The position numbers and the translations under genes are program-made. From NCBI GenBank assembly GCA_900548705.1, contig URLF01000081.1, forward strand, positions 1-11,389: DNA of 11,389 nt. The letters are read 5' to 3'. Source of the DNA: an uncultured Porphyromonadaceae bacterium (lineage in GTDB: Bacteria; Bacteroidota; Bacteroidia; Bacteroidales; Muribaculaceae). The notes under the pieces were generated by a model. The model was not told where the DNA came from. It searched no databases and saw nothing but the letters and a program-made list of their open reading frames with translations. Shown here in pieces: positions 1 to 6,718 of the stretch (positions are counted from its first letter, which is position 1; every line of letters starts with the position of its first letter).

Positions 1-55
1 ACCAACGACCCCCTGATTAACAGTCAGGTGCTCTAACCAACTGAGCTACTGAAGC
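1..55 (-). tRNA. tRNA-Asn (anticodon GTT), 3' part cut off by the window edge
   Basis: Reading the minus strand from 55, the acceptor strand GCTTCAG, the D-arm and the anticodon arm are all present. The anticodon loop CTGTTAA puts GTT at positions 34-36, so the gene decodes asparagine codons. The 55 visible bases are identical to bases 171-225 of the neighbouring copy. The 3' half of the T-arm and the acceptor 3' strand lie outside the window. It is the second gene of a tandem pair, about 96 bases downstream (on the minus strand) of the intact copy. No separate promoter is visible in the spacer, so the two are probably cotranscribed. Confidence 0.93.
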
Positions 56-151
56 ATTTTCGCTGCCTTGACCGGGAAAGGCCTTGGCGGCGGAGGGTGC
101 CGCTCGGCTTTTGGCTTTCGCGGCGATATATGCTGTAAAATTGTCTTATTG

Positions 152-225
152 CGCTTCAGGATGGGCTTGAACCAACGACCCCCTGATTAACAGTCAGGTG
201 CTCTAACCAACTGAGCTACTGAAGC
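152..225 (-). tRNA. tRNA-Asn (anticodon GTT), complete
   Basis: A full 74-base cloverleaf can be drawn on the minus strand. The acceptor stem is GCTTCAG/CTGAAGC (7 bp) with discriminator G. The D-arm stem is GCTC/GAGC. The anticodon stem is CCTGA/TCAGG around loop CTGTTAA, giving anticodon GTT. A 5-base variable region is followed by a T-arm with loop TTCAAGC. CCA is not encoded. The T-stem GTTGG/CCATC contains one U-U mismatch at its second pair, which is unusual but not disabling. GTT is a GUN anticodon, so in a queuosine-making organism its wobble G is a substrate for Q modification; queF lies in this same window. Confidence 0.96.
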
Positions 226-298
226 TTTTGTCGTTGCGGCGACGCGCTGTGGCGATGCTTGGCAAGACGCTTGATGGCCTCTCTGGGCTTTTGCGTTG

Positions 299-329
299 CA
301 AAATTACGGTATTTATTTTAATCTCGCAA
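299..329 (-). promoter_or_regulatory. Bacteroidota-type promoter for the tRNA-Asn pair
   Basis: On the minus strand, TAATTTTG (299-306) matches the -7 consensus TAnnTTTG. GTTG lies 20 bases upstream (TTG at 327-329) in the -33 position. Transcription would start near 292, leaving a leader of about 65 bases before the tRNA at 225. The surrounding DNA is AT-rich against a GC-rich background, as expected for a promoter. Confidence 0.7.
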
Positions 330-378
330 CTTTTTCGTGAATTATTTTTGAGATTTTGATTTCTCTACCAACGGATTT

Positions 379-404
379 GCCCTCCGGCGGTTGCCGGAGA
401 GGGC
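379..404 (-). terminator. Hairpin just after the glycosidase stop codon, possible terminator
   Basis: The arms GCCCTC plus CGGC (379-388) and GCCG plus GAGGGC (393-404, with a 2-base bulge) form a 10-bp GC-rich stem around a 4-base loop. It starts 2 bases beyond the stop codon of the minus-strand glycosidase. On the minus strand the stem is followed by AAATCCG and not a T-run, so it is at best an imperfect intrinsic terminator or a 3'-end stabilising hairpin. Confidence 0.4.
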
Positions 405-405
405 T

Positions 406-2805
406 TCAGGGGTTGATGCGGCGGAGGAGGAGACGGTCAACCAGGGCGTGGTTGGTGGAGAAATTCATGTTCTCGTTCTCGGGGAGGTATTTCAGGGTGA
501 TGACGTGACGGCCCGGGGTGAGGTGGACTTGCAGGGAGTTGGTGTGGCTCCAGTCGTTCCAGTTGCCGACTCCGCGCTGGGGGAAGACAACGGTGCCGAG
601 GCGGTTGTTGTCGACCAGGACGGTGCGGATGGCGCACTTGTTCTGGGTGTTGACAGGGCCGTTGCCGTTGGCGTAGCGGAAGTCGAGGGAGTAGGTTCCG
701 GCCTCCTTGATGTCCACTCCGATATGGATGGGGAGGGTGGTGTGGTCGATTTCAGCGAAACCTGTGCCGCGATACCCCTTGAGTGGGGCGAGGGGGATGT
801 TGCAAGCCTCGGAGGAGGTGATTTTTGTGGTCTCGACAGGCATCTCCACGGCGATTACCGGGCGGTTGCTGCGGGGCTCGGAGGCGAATGACTCCACGCC
901 GTTGGCATCCACACCAATCACCTGGTATTCACCCGGCTCTGCGGCGTTCCAGGTGGTCTCGTTGGTGATGGCGATGCGGTTGCCGTCGCGCAGGATGACA
1001 TAATGGTCGATATATTCGATAGGCTGCCACTGTAGCAGGTTGAGACGCGGGGTGTTCTCGCGTCCGGGAACGGAAGAGTCGTATGTGAGCCAGGCGATGG
1101 GGGTGAGGGGAGCCTTGACGTTGGCTGTCTCGTTGACCTTTATCGGCTGGGGGACATTGTTGTCCATCACAATCTTTATTTCCTGCTCACCCTTGAGGTC
1201 GGCGGGGATGAAAGGGATGTGGGCCTTGCCGTTGAGGAAGAATTTCGAGATGCGGTTGCCGTAGCCCTCGATGGAGATGTTCAGCACCATGTCGCGGTAG
1301 CGCAGGCCTGTAAGCAGGCGGTGGTCGTCGAGCTGCTTGGGAATGAATGGCTTGAATGATATGCCGTCGGTCTCGGGTGTGATGCCGAAGAGCATCTTCA
1401 TTGTCAGGGCCAGGTTGCCCGACAGCGACCAGAGCATGTTGGAGGAGTTAAGTTCCGTGGTGATGTCGCCGTTGTCGAGGTTGAAGTTCTCCTTGTTTGT
1501 GGCGAAGAGGGCTGCCGGACGGAATACCGAGCCGAGGCCGAGCATCACACCGCGCGAATTGGCCGCCTTGGCGTTGGCCAGCGTCCAGTAAGAGGCCACG
1601 AAGGGCCAGAGGGCGTTGTTATGGTAGGCGGGCATGTCGGCAATCTGGGGGATGAAAATCGCGGGGCCGAAGGGGGTGACGGGGTTTTTCTCGGTGATGA
1701 GCTTGGCTCGTTCCGGCGAGGCCACATCATAGAGAATCGCCAGCGACTCGCCGAGGGTCTCGGCACGGGGATTCATGATGAGGTTGTCGCGGCCATAGAG
1801 ATACATTCCGTAATATCCCTTGTCGTTGAGCCACAGCTCGTCGTTGATGGCTTGGGCCATCTTTTCGGCACGGGCAGCGTAGGTGCGGGCATCGGCGTTG
1901 TGGCCGAGGATGGTGGCCATCTCGGCGAGGATCTTCCAGGCCTGGGCGTGGACGACCGAAGTTCCGAGAGCCTCGCTCTGGTAGATGTCGGCGGTCTGCA
2001 TCCATCGGGGGTAGCTCTGTTCGCGCCAGTCGATGAAGGATGTCTCGCCGCGCACCAGTCCGGTCTCGCGGTCATAGATTGTGGCGTAGTCATCCTCGAG
2101 GGATTTCTTCATGATGGGGTAAGCGCGGCGGAGCCAGTTTAGGTCGCCGGTGGCCTTGTATACCTCGAAGGCGGCGATTCCCCAGATCTGACGGTCGGAG
2201 CTGACGGGCCATGCGCCTCCCGAGCCGGTGTCCTGTATTATGGTGCCGTTGGGTGAAATCTTGTGTTCGAGCGAGATGCGCGACACCTCGGGCTGGAGCA
2301 TGGCCATCGAGAGGATTATCGAGTAGCTGACATCGCGGGTCCAGACTCCGGGCCATTCCTTTCCGGTGCGGAGTGTGGAGTCAGGCTCTACGGCGTTGAC
2401 CATCTCGTCAAGCCCCATATTGAAGATGGCGTTGTGGAGGGTGTTGGAGGATGAGAGGCGGGGATAGGATGATATGTCGTTTTTGAGGTGCCACTCCTTA
2501 TCGATTGGCATGAAATATCCCGGGGCGGCTGAATAGTCGGAGATGATGGTGGTGTCGTCAGGGGCATAAGCCTTGAAAGGACCCTGGAAGATGGTGTCTC
2601 CCACCCAGCGGTAGGCGGGGGTCTCCAGAATCACCCCGTCTATGGCGGTGATTTCGGGAGTCGCCTCTACTTGCGGGGCGTTCTTCTTCTTTTTCGCGGC
2701 TATATCTCCGGGAAAAGCGGCCAGCAGGGCTACGGCGACAGAGAGCCGTGTCAGCAAAGAGGCAGAGAGACGGAGATAATTTGTGGTTCCTGATTTGTGG
2801 AGCAT
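406..2805 (-). CDS. Secreted six-hairpin (alpha/alpha)6-barrel glycoside hydrolase with FN3-like and CBM-like C-terminal domains
   Basis: A 799-residue protein. The frame is open further upstream, but ATG at 2805 is chosen because it opens a clear signal peptide (residues 1 to about 37: basic start, core SVAVALLAAF, then DIAA before KKKK) and because a promoter motif at 2913-2920 lies inside the upstream extension. Residues about 110-500 form an alpha-helical toroid of the kind shared by glycogen-debranching GDE_C, GH63 and GH78 enzymes. Candidate active-site segments are WTRDVSY (155-161), SFIDWREQ (256-263), YHNNALWPF (394-402) and the acidic stretch near 446-453. Residues about 567-645 resemble a fibronectin type III or lectin-type beta-sandwich, and about 681-798 a CBM6/CBM35-like sandwich with a Trp-rich GNWNDWS segment. 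It probably trims an alpha-linked glycan in the periplasm or at the cell surface. The exact CAZy family and substrate are not determinable by eye. No SusC/SusD pair is adjacent, so it is not in a visible polysaccharide utilisation locus. Confidence 0.85.
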   Translation of the reverse strand: MLHKSGTTNYLRLSASLLTRLSVAVALLAAFPGDIAAKKKKNAPQVEATPEITAIDGVILETPAYRWVGDTIFQGPFKAYAPDDTTIISDYSAAPGYFMPIDKEWHLKNDISSYPRLSSSNTLHNAIFNMGLDEMVNAVEPDSTLRTGKEWPGVWTRDVSYSIILSMAMLQPEVSRISLEHKISPNGTIIQDTGSGGAWPVSSDRQIWGIAAFEVYKATGDLNWLRRAYPIMKKSLEDDYATIYDRETGLVRGETSFIDWREQSYPRWMQTADIYQSEALGTSVVHAQAWKILAEMATILGHNADARTYAARAEKMAQAINDELWLNDKGYYGMYLYGRDNLIMNPRAETLGESLAILYDVASPERAKLITEKNPVTPFGPAIFIPQIADMPAYHNNALWPFVASYWTLANAKAANSRGVMLGLGSVFRPAALFATNKENFNLDNGDITTELNSSNMLWSLSGNLALTMKMLFGITPETDGISFKPFIPKQLDDHRLLTGLRYRDMVLNISIEGYGNRISKFFLNGKAHIPFIPADLKGEQEIKIVMDNNVPQPIKVNETANVKAPLTPIAWLTYDSSVPGRENTPRLNLLQWQPIEYIDHYVILRDGNRIAITNETTWNAAEPGEYQVIGVDANGVESFASEPRSNRPVIAVEMPVETTKITSSEACNIPLAPLKGYRGTGFAEIDHTTLPIHIGVDIKEAGTYSLDFRYANGNGPVNTQNKCAIRTVLVDNNRLGTVVFPQRGVGNWNDWSHTNSLQVHLTPGRHVITLKYLPENENMNFSTNHALVDRLLLRRINP

Positions 2806-2912
2806 ATTGTGAAGAGTGGGAATCTTGTTAAAAGTCGCTTTAGACACCAGCCGACATATGCCGGACTGAAGGCGGGAATGCCGGGGAGAGAGCCGAGCAT
2901 TGTTTGAGCCTA

Positions 2913-2920
2913 CAAATATA
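2913..2920 (-). promoter_or_regulatory. Putative -7 element for the glycosidase gene
   Basis: TATATTTG on the minus strand is a full match to TAnnTTTG. No convincing TTTG is found 19-21 bases upstream. The start would fall near 2906, giving a 5' leader of about 100 bases before the ATG at 2805. It is one half of a divergent promoter region shared with the plus-strand dipeptidase. Confidence 0.5.
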
Positions 2921-2961
2921 ACGCCTTTTTCACGAATTGTTTCACTTCGCGGGGATATTTT

Positions 2962-2994
2962 TTTGGAATCTGCGGGGGAAATTTCGTAATTTTG
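2962..2994 (+). promoter_or_regulatory. Strong Bacteroidota promoter for the dipeptidase-queF operon
   Basis: TTTG at 2962-2965 and TAATTTTG at 2987-2994 are separated by 21 bases. Both elements match the -33/-7 consensus of the Bacteroidota primary sigma factor. Transcription would begin near 3001, leaving a leader of about 46 bases before the ATG at 3047. Confidence 0.8.
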
Positions 2995-3046
2995 CAAAAA
3001 CGGCTCATCGCCGCGTGTCTGACAGACAATAATGTAATACAATCAT

Positions 3047-4708
3047 ATGAACATTTCCACAAGACTGATTCACGGAGCCGCGATAGCTTTCGCGGCCGCC
3101 GTAGCGGGCGGTTCGGCCCTGACAGCCGACGCCTGCACCAGCCTGATCGCCGCCAAGGGGGCGACAGCCGACGGGTCGGTGATGGTTACCTACGCCGCCG
3201 ACTCCCACAATCTCTACGGCGAGCTTTACCGCCAGCCTGCCGCCGACCATCCCAAAGGGGCGATGCGTCCGGTGATTGAGTGGGACACCAACAAACATCT
3301 CGGGGAAATTCCCGAAGTGGCCCACACATACTCGACCGTCGGCAACATGAACGAACATGGCCTGGTAATCGCCGAAAGCACCTGGGGAGGCCGCGAGGAG
3401 CTGGCCGGAACCGGCATCATCGACTACGGTTCACTGATATACATCACCCTGCAACGCGCCAAGACGGCCCGTGAGGCCATCAAGGTCATGACCCAGCTGG
3501 TCAAGGACTACGGCTACGCCTCGTCAGGAGAGTCATTCTCTATCGCCGACCCCGATGAGGTGTGGGTCATGGACCTTATCGGCAAGGGAAAGACAGCCAA
3601 GGACGCTGTATGGGTAGCCCGCAGGGTGCCTGACGGCTACATCTCGGGGCACGCCAACCATCCCCGCATCCATAAGTTCCCCCTGAAGGACAAGTCGGGG
3701 GAGACCATCTACAGTCCCGATGTCATCAAGTTCGCCCGCCAGCAGGGATATTTCGACGGGAAGGATGAGGATTTCGACTTCTCCAAGGCTTACGCCGTCA
3801 CCGACTTCGGGGCGTTGCGCGGATGCGACGCCCGAGTGTGGAGCTACTTCAACAAGTTCGCCAAGGGTATGGACGCTTACCTCCCCTGGATCGACCGCGC
3901 CGAGGGTGAGCCGATGCCCCTGTGGGTCAAGCCTGACACCACCCTGACCGCCAACGACCTGAAATGGATGATGCGCGACCACTTCGAAGGCACACCCTAC
4001 GATATGACAGAGGATGTCGGCGCGGGCCCGTTCAAGGTGCCTTACCGCTGGCGTCCGATGGAGTTCGAGGTCGACTCGGTGAAGTATGTCCATGAACGCG
4101 CCATCGCCACCCAGCAGACCGGCTGGAGCTTCGTGGCACAGCTGCGTTCCGACCTTCCCGACTACCTCAAGGGGCTGCTCTGGTTCGGTACCGACGACGC
4201 CAACACCTGTGTCTACCTGCCGGTGTTCTGCTCCGTCACCGAGATTCCCCTGCAGCTCGGCCACGGCGACACCAACACTTTTGACCGCAACTCCAATTTC
4301 TGGATGAACAACCTCGTGGCCAATCAGGCCTACAACCGTTACAGCCAGATGATTCCCGACATCCGCAAGGTGCAGAAGAGCCTTGAGGACTCCATCGCCG
4401 TGGATGTCGACAAGGCTATCCGCGAACTGCCCCAGTTTGACAGCGAGGATGCCAAGGCCCTCACCAACGACCTGCTGGCCATCTGGGCCAAGAGCGCGAC
4501 CGACCAGTACCGCGACCTGGCGACATTCCTCTTCGTGAAATACATGGACGGCAATATCAAGAAGCAGAATCCCGACGGGTCTTTCCTCCGCACCGAGGAG
4601 GGGATTCCGGCTTATCCCGAGTTCGGAGGGTATGATGACCCGCGCTACTTCGAGAACATCGCCAAGACCACCGGTGACCGCCTGAAGGTAAGGGATATAA
4701 AGTATTGA
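3047..4708 (+). CDS. Secreted C69-family (Ntn-hydrolase) dipeptidase
   Basis: A 553-residue protein of peptidase family C69 (the old U34), which cleaves dipeptides from the N-terminus using a cysteine exposed as the new N-terminal residue. The N-terminal 29 residues are a signal peptide (Arg/His start, long Ala-rich core, ADA before Cys30). Cys30 in ACTSLIAAKG is the predicted nucleophile, followed by the conserved ATADGS segment (about 39-44) and SGESFSIADPDEVWVMDLIG (around 160-180). The conserved NMNEHGLVIAEST stretch is also family-typical. Full length fits the Bacteroidota members of the family. Cys30 follows ADA, which is not a good lipobox, so signal peptidase I cleavage exposing the nucleophile is favoured over lipoprotein processing. 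It would act in the periplasm on peptides. The last codon abuts queF, so the two are cotranscribed from the promoter at 2962-2994. Confidence 0.95.
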   Translation: MNISTRLIHGAAIAFAAAVAGGSALTADACTSLIAAKGATADGSVMVTYAADSHNLYGELYRQPAADHPKGAMRPVIEWDTNKHLGEIPEVAHTYSTVGNMNEHGLVIAESTWGGREELAGTGIIDYGSLIYITLQRAKTAREAIKVMTQLVKDYGYASSGESFSIADPDEVWVMDLIGKGKTAKDAVWVARRVPDGYISGHANHPRIHKFPLKDKSGETIYSPDVIKFARQQGYFDGKDEDFDFSKAYAVTDFGALRGCDARVWSYFNKFAKGMDAYLPWIDRAEGEPMPLWVKPDTTLTANDLKWMMRDHFEGTPYDMTEDVGAGPFKVPYRWRPMEFEVDSVKYVHERAIATQQTGWSFVAQLRSDLPDYLKGLLWFGTDDANTCVYLPVFCSVTEIPLQLGHGDTNTFDRNSNFWMNNLVANQAYNRYSQMIPDIRKVQKSLEDSIAVDVDKAIRELPQFDSEDAKALTNDLLAIWAKSATDQYRDLATFLFVKYMDGNIKKQNPDGSFLRTEEGIPAYPEFGGYDDPRYFENIAKTTGDRLKVRDIKY

Positions 4709-4713
4709 GGCCG

Positions 4714-5199
4714 ATGAGAAGCGAGGAAGACCTGAAGGGGCTGTCGCTGTTGGGCAGCAAGGCCACCGAATACCGCTCTGACTACGCGCCGGAGGTGCTT
4801 GAGACATTCGACAACAAGCACCCCGGGCGGCGTTACCTGGTCAGCTTCATCTGCCCGGAGTTCACATCGCTCTGCCCCAAGACCGGACAGCCCGATTTCG
4901 CCAAGATTATCATCAACTATATCCCGAGGGAGAGGATGGTCGAGAGCAAGAGCCTGAAGCTGTATCTCTTCTCGTTCCGCAACCATGGGGACTTCCATGA
5001 GGATTGCGTCAACATCATCCTCAACGACCTCAAGGAGCTGATGGATCCCTGGTATATAGAGGTGCTGGGGGTGTTCACCCCCAGGGGTGGCATCGCCATA
5101 CATCCTTTCGCCAATTACGCCGACCCGGCTGACCCGGCTATGACGGCGTTGGCGGCGAGCCGCTTGGCGGCCGCCTTTGACCGCGCGACCGGGGCCTGA
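4714..5199 (+). CDS. queF: NADPH-dependent 7-cyano-7-deazaguanine reductase (preQ0 reductase)
   Basis: QueF reduces the nitrile of preQ0 to the amine of preQ1 with two NADPH in the cytoplasm, a step of queuosine tRNA-modification synthesis. This is the short, single tunnelling-fold-domain type (161 residues). The catalytic signature CPEFTSLCPKTGQPDF spans residues 47-62, with Cys54 forming the thioimide with substrate and Asp61 the proton donor. The QueF motif ESKSLKLY (77-84) and FRNHGDFHED (88-97, including Glu96 for substrate binding) are intact. ATG at 4714 is preferred. A TTG at 4705 in the same frame would overlap the dipeptidase stop codon (TTGA) and add three residues. With either start, spacing is a few bases and the gene is in an operon with the dipeptidase, although the two functions are unrelated. 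A strong terminator follows. Confidence 0.97.
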   Translation: MRSEEDLKGLSLLGSKATEYRSDYAPEVLETFDNKHPGRRYLVSFICPEFTSLCPKTGQPDFAKIIINYIPRERMVESKSLKLYLFSFRNHGDFHEDCVNIILNDLKELMDPWYIEVLGVFTPRGGIAIHPFANYADPADPAMTALAASRLAAAFDRATGA

Positions 5200-5220
5200 C
5201 AGGCGCCAGGCTATAGATTG

Positions 5221-5256
5221 CCAGGCGGCTCTCCTCAGAGAGCCGCCTGGTTTTTT
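5221..5256 (+). terminator. Rho-independent terminator of the dipeptidase-queF operon
   Basis: A perfect 13-bp stem (5221-5233 with 5238-5250, beginning CCAGGCGG) encloses a CTCA loop and is followed at once by six T residues (5251-5256). It lies 22 bases after the queF stop. On the minus strand the stem is not followed by a T-run, so it acts for plus-strand transcription only. Confidence 0.95.
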
Positions 5257-5262
5257 ATTGGG

Positions 5263-5319
5263 GGGAATTTTGGGAGTTTTGGGAGTTTTGGGAGGATTGG
5301 GTGAATTGGGTGAATTGGG
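5263..5319. repeat. 9-bp G-tract tandem repeat (six units), potential G-quadruplex
   Basis: Six consecutive 9-mers fit GGG plus six A/T-rich bases: GGGAATTTT, GGGAGTTTT twice, GGGAGGATT, GGGTGAATT twice, then a further G-run at 5317. Every G-tract is spaced by exactly six bases, which satisfies a G3+N1-7 quadruplex pattern on the plus strand. The repeat sits between the queF terminator and the 3' end of the convergent transporter gene. Unit divergence falls into two blocks (AGTTTT-like and TGAATT-like), as expected of a decayed slippage array. Confidence 0.85.
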
Positions 5320-5365
5320 GGGAGGGATTTTACCCCTCGCTGCGCTCGGGCACCGGACGGGAGGG

Positions 5366-6586
5366 TCAGGAGAGCTTGCGGGCGAGGAAGAAGCGGCGGG
5401 TGAAGAGGAGGATGAGGAGGGTACCGGTGGCCTGGGAGGCGGCGGTGAACCAGAAGGCGGTGGAGTAGCCGAAGTATTGGCTCAGGACGCCGCCGAGGAG
5501 GATGCCAAGCCCCATGCCGACATCCCAGGAGGTGAGGATGGAGGAGTTGGCGGTGCCGCGCTGGTCGTGACGGGCCACGGAGATGAACATGTTGAGGAAG
5601 GCGGGGTACATGCGTCCGTTGCCCAGTCCGATGAGGAGGGCCGAGAGGTAGAAGGCCCATATCCCGGGGGCGAGGGCGAAGAGGGTGTAGCCGACGGTGC
5701 TGATTATCGCCCCTTCGAGGGCGTTCTCGGTGAGTTTTCCGGCGCGCAGCCCTTTGACTCCGTAAAGGCGCGAGACGAAGAGCCCGGCTGAGAGGAGAGC
5801 GAAGAAGATGCCGGTGCCGTCGACGATGCCGAGCTGCTGCTTGCCGTAGAGGGCGACATAGTTTGACATGACTCCCCAGCAGAGGCCGAAGAGGAGGATG
5901 TTGACGGCCATCATCCATGCGCGGGTGAGGAAGAAGTGGTCCATGCTCAGGTGGGGTTTCCCCTCGACCGGCTTGCGGTAGGGGACGCGGATGGCGGTGG
6001 AGCACCAGAATCCGAGGAGCGCCACCCCGAGGGAAATCCAGAAAAGGAGGGTGAAGTTGCCGGTCGCGCCGTAAATCCAGATTCCGGCGGAGGGGGCTAC
6101 GGCCATTGCGAGGTTGTTGCTCAGCCCGTAGAAGCCTATCCCCTCGTTGCGGCGCGATGAGGGGAGGACATCGACGGCGACGGTGGAGTTGGCGACTGTG
6201 GTGGCCCCGAAGGGCAGTCCGTGGATTGTCCGGACGATGGCGAACATCAGCAGTGTCCCGGCTCCGACATATCCAGTGAAGCAGATGAAGAAGAAAAAGA
6301 AGCAGGTCACCAACACCTTCTTGCGGTTGAAGCTGTCGACGATGAATCCGCTGAAGGGACGGACGATGAGGGCGGCGATGACGTAGCCCGACAACACCAG
6401 CCCGATCATGTCTTTGTCGGCACCGAACTGGGCGTCGAGATATATCGGCAACAGCGGGGTAAGCAGGTAGAAAGAGAAGAACAGCAGGAAATTGCCTGCC
6501 ATGGCGATGCAGTAGTCGCGGTTCCAGAGCTTTTCGAGGGGTTGCTTTTTCCCCGGGAAAGTTATGTTTTCGGGATGTTTTTCCAT
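5366..6586 (-). CDS. Major facilitator superfamily transporter
   Basis: A 406-residue inner-membrane protein with roughly twelve hydrophobic segments in two six-helix halves joined by a basic central loop near residue 205 (RVPYRKPVEGKP). MFS motif A is visible as GFIVDSFNRKK (80-90) between helices 2 and 3. The TIHGLPFGATT segment (about 120-130) lies in helix 4 and is typical of drug- or sugar-efflux-like MFS proteins. The ATG at 6586 gives a short cytoplasmic N-terminus before helix 1 and lies about 16 bases after the predicted transcription start. Substrate is unknown; no neighbour suggests one. It is convergent with queF and divergent from the nucleotide-sugar dehydrogenase. No clear intrinsic terminator follows on the minus strand, so its transcript may run into the C-rich complement of the 9-bp repeat. 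Confidence 0.93.
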   Translation of the reverse strand: MEKHPENITFPGKKQPLEKLWNRDYCIAMAGNFLLFFSFYLLTPLLPIYLDAQFGADKDMIGLVLSGYVIAALIVRPFSGFIVDSFNRKKVLVTCFFFFFICFTGYVGAGTLLMFAIVRTIHGLPFGATTVANSTVAVDVLPSSRRNEGIGFYGLSNNLAMAVAPSAGIWIYGATGNFTLLFWISLGVALLGFWCSTAIRVPYRKPVEGKPHLSMDHFFLTRAWMMAVNILLFGLCWGVMSNYVALYGKQQLGIVDGTGIFFALLSAGLFVSRLYGVKGLRAGKLTENALEGAIISTVGYTLFALAPGIWAFYLSALLIGLGNGRMYPAFLNMFISVARHDQRGTANSSILTSWDVGMGLGILLGGVLSQYFGYSTAFWFTAASQATGTLLILLFTRRFFLARKLS

Positions 6587-6608
6587 ACCAACGGTGAAAA
6601 TCAGCCTG

Positions 6609-6616
6609 CAAATTTA
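6609..6616 (-). promoter_or_regulatory. Putative -7 element for the MFS transporter
   Basis: TAAATTTG on the minus strand matches TAnnTTTG exactly. The start would fall near 6602, giving a very short leader before the ATG at 6586. No good -33 TTTG is found at the expected distance, so confidence is moderate. Confidence 0.5.
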
Positions 6617-6718
6617 CATAAAACCCTCCGGTAACGGGCTCAGTTAACTTTTATTTGCACTGCGGGGTAATAAACCATCCTCTCCGGCGTTAAGGATATA
6701 GATACAATTGAATCTTAC

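Noticed and set aside
226..298. Possible small RNA or extra tRNA in the leader of the tRNA pair
   Set aside because: No cloverleaf or stable hairpin with a T-run is visible; it is best read as the tRNA transcript leader.
2806..3042. N-terminal extension of the glycosidase up to 3042
   Set aside because: The extension would bury the signal peptide, contains the predicted -7 element at 2913-2920, and overlaps the promoter of the divergent dipeptidase.
3533..4807. Long minus-strand open frame (424 residues) opposite the dipeptidase and queF start
   Set aside because: It mirrors the GC-rich codon pattern of a well-supported C69 gene on the other strand, crosses its stop codon, and has no recognisable domain or promoter.
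5177..5791. Plus-strand frame rich in Gly and Glu starting near the end of queF
   Set aside because: It runs through the operon terminator, the 9-bp repeat and the antisense of the MFS gene; its low complexity comes from the repeat and the reversed membrane-protein codons.
5235..6611. Alternative minus-strand frame (458 residues) over the MFS gene
   Set aside because: Arg/Pro/His-rich out-of-frame shadow; the MFS frame has the hydrophobic helices and motif A.
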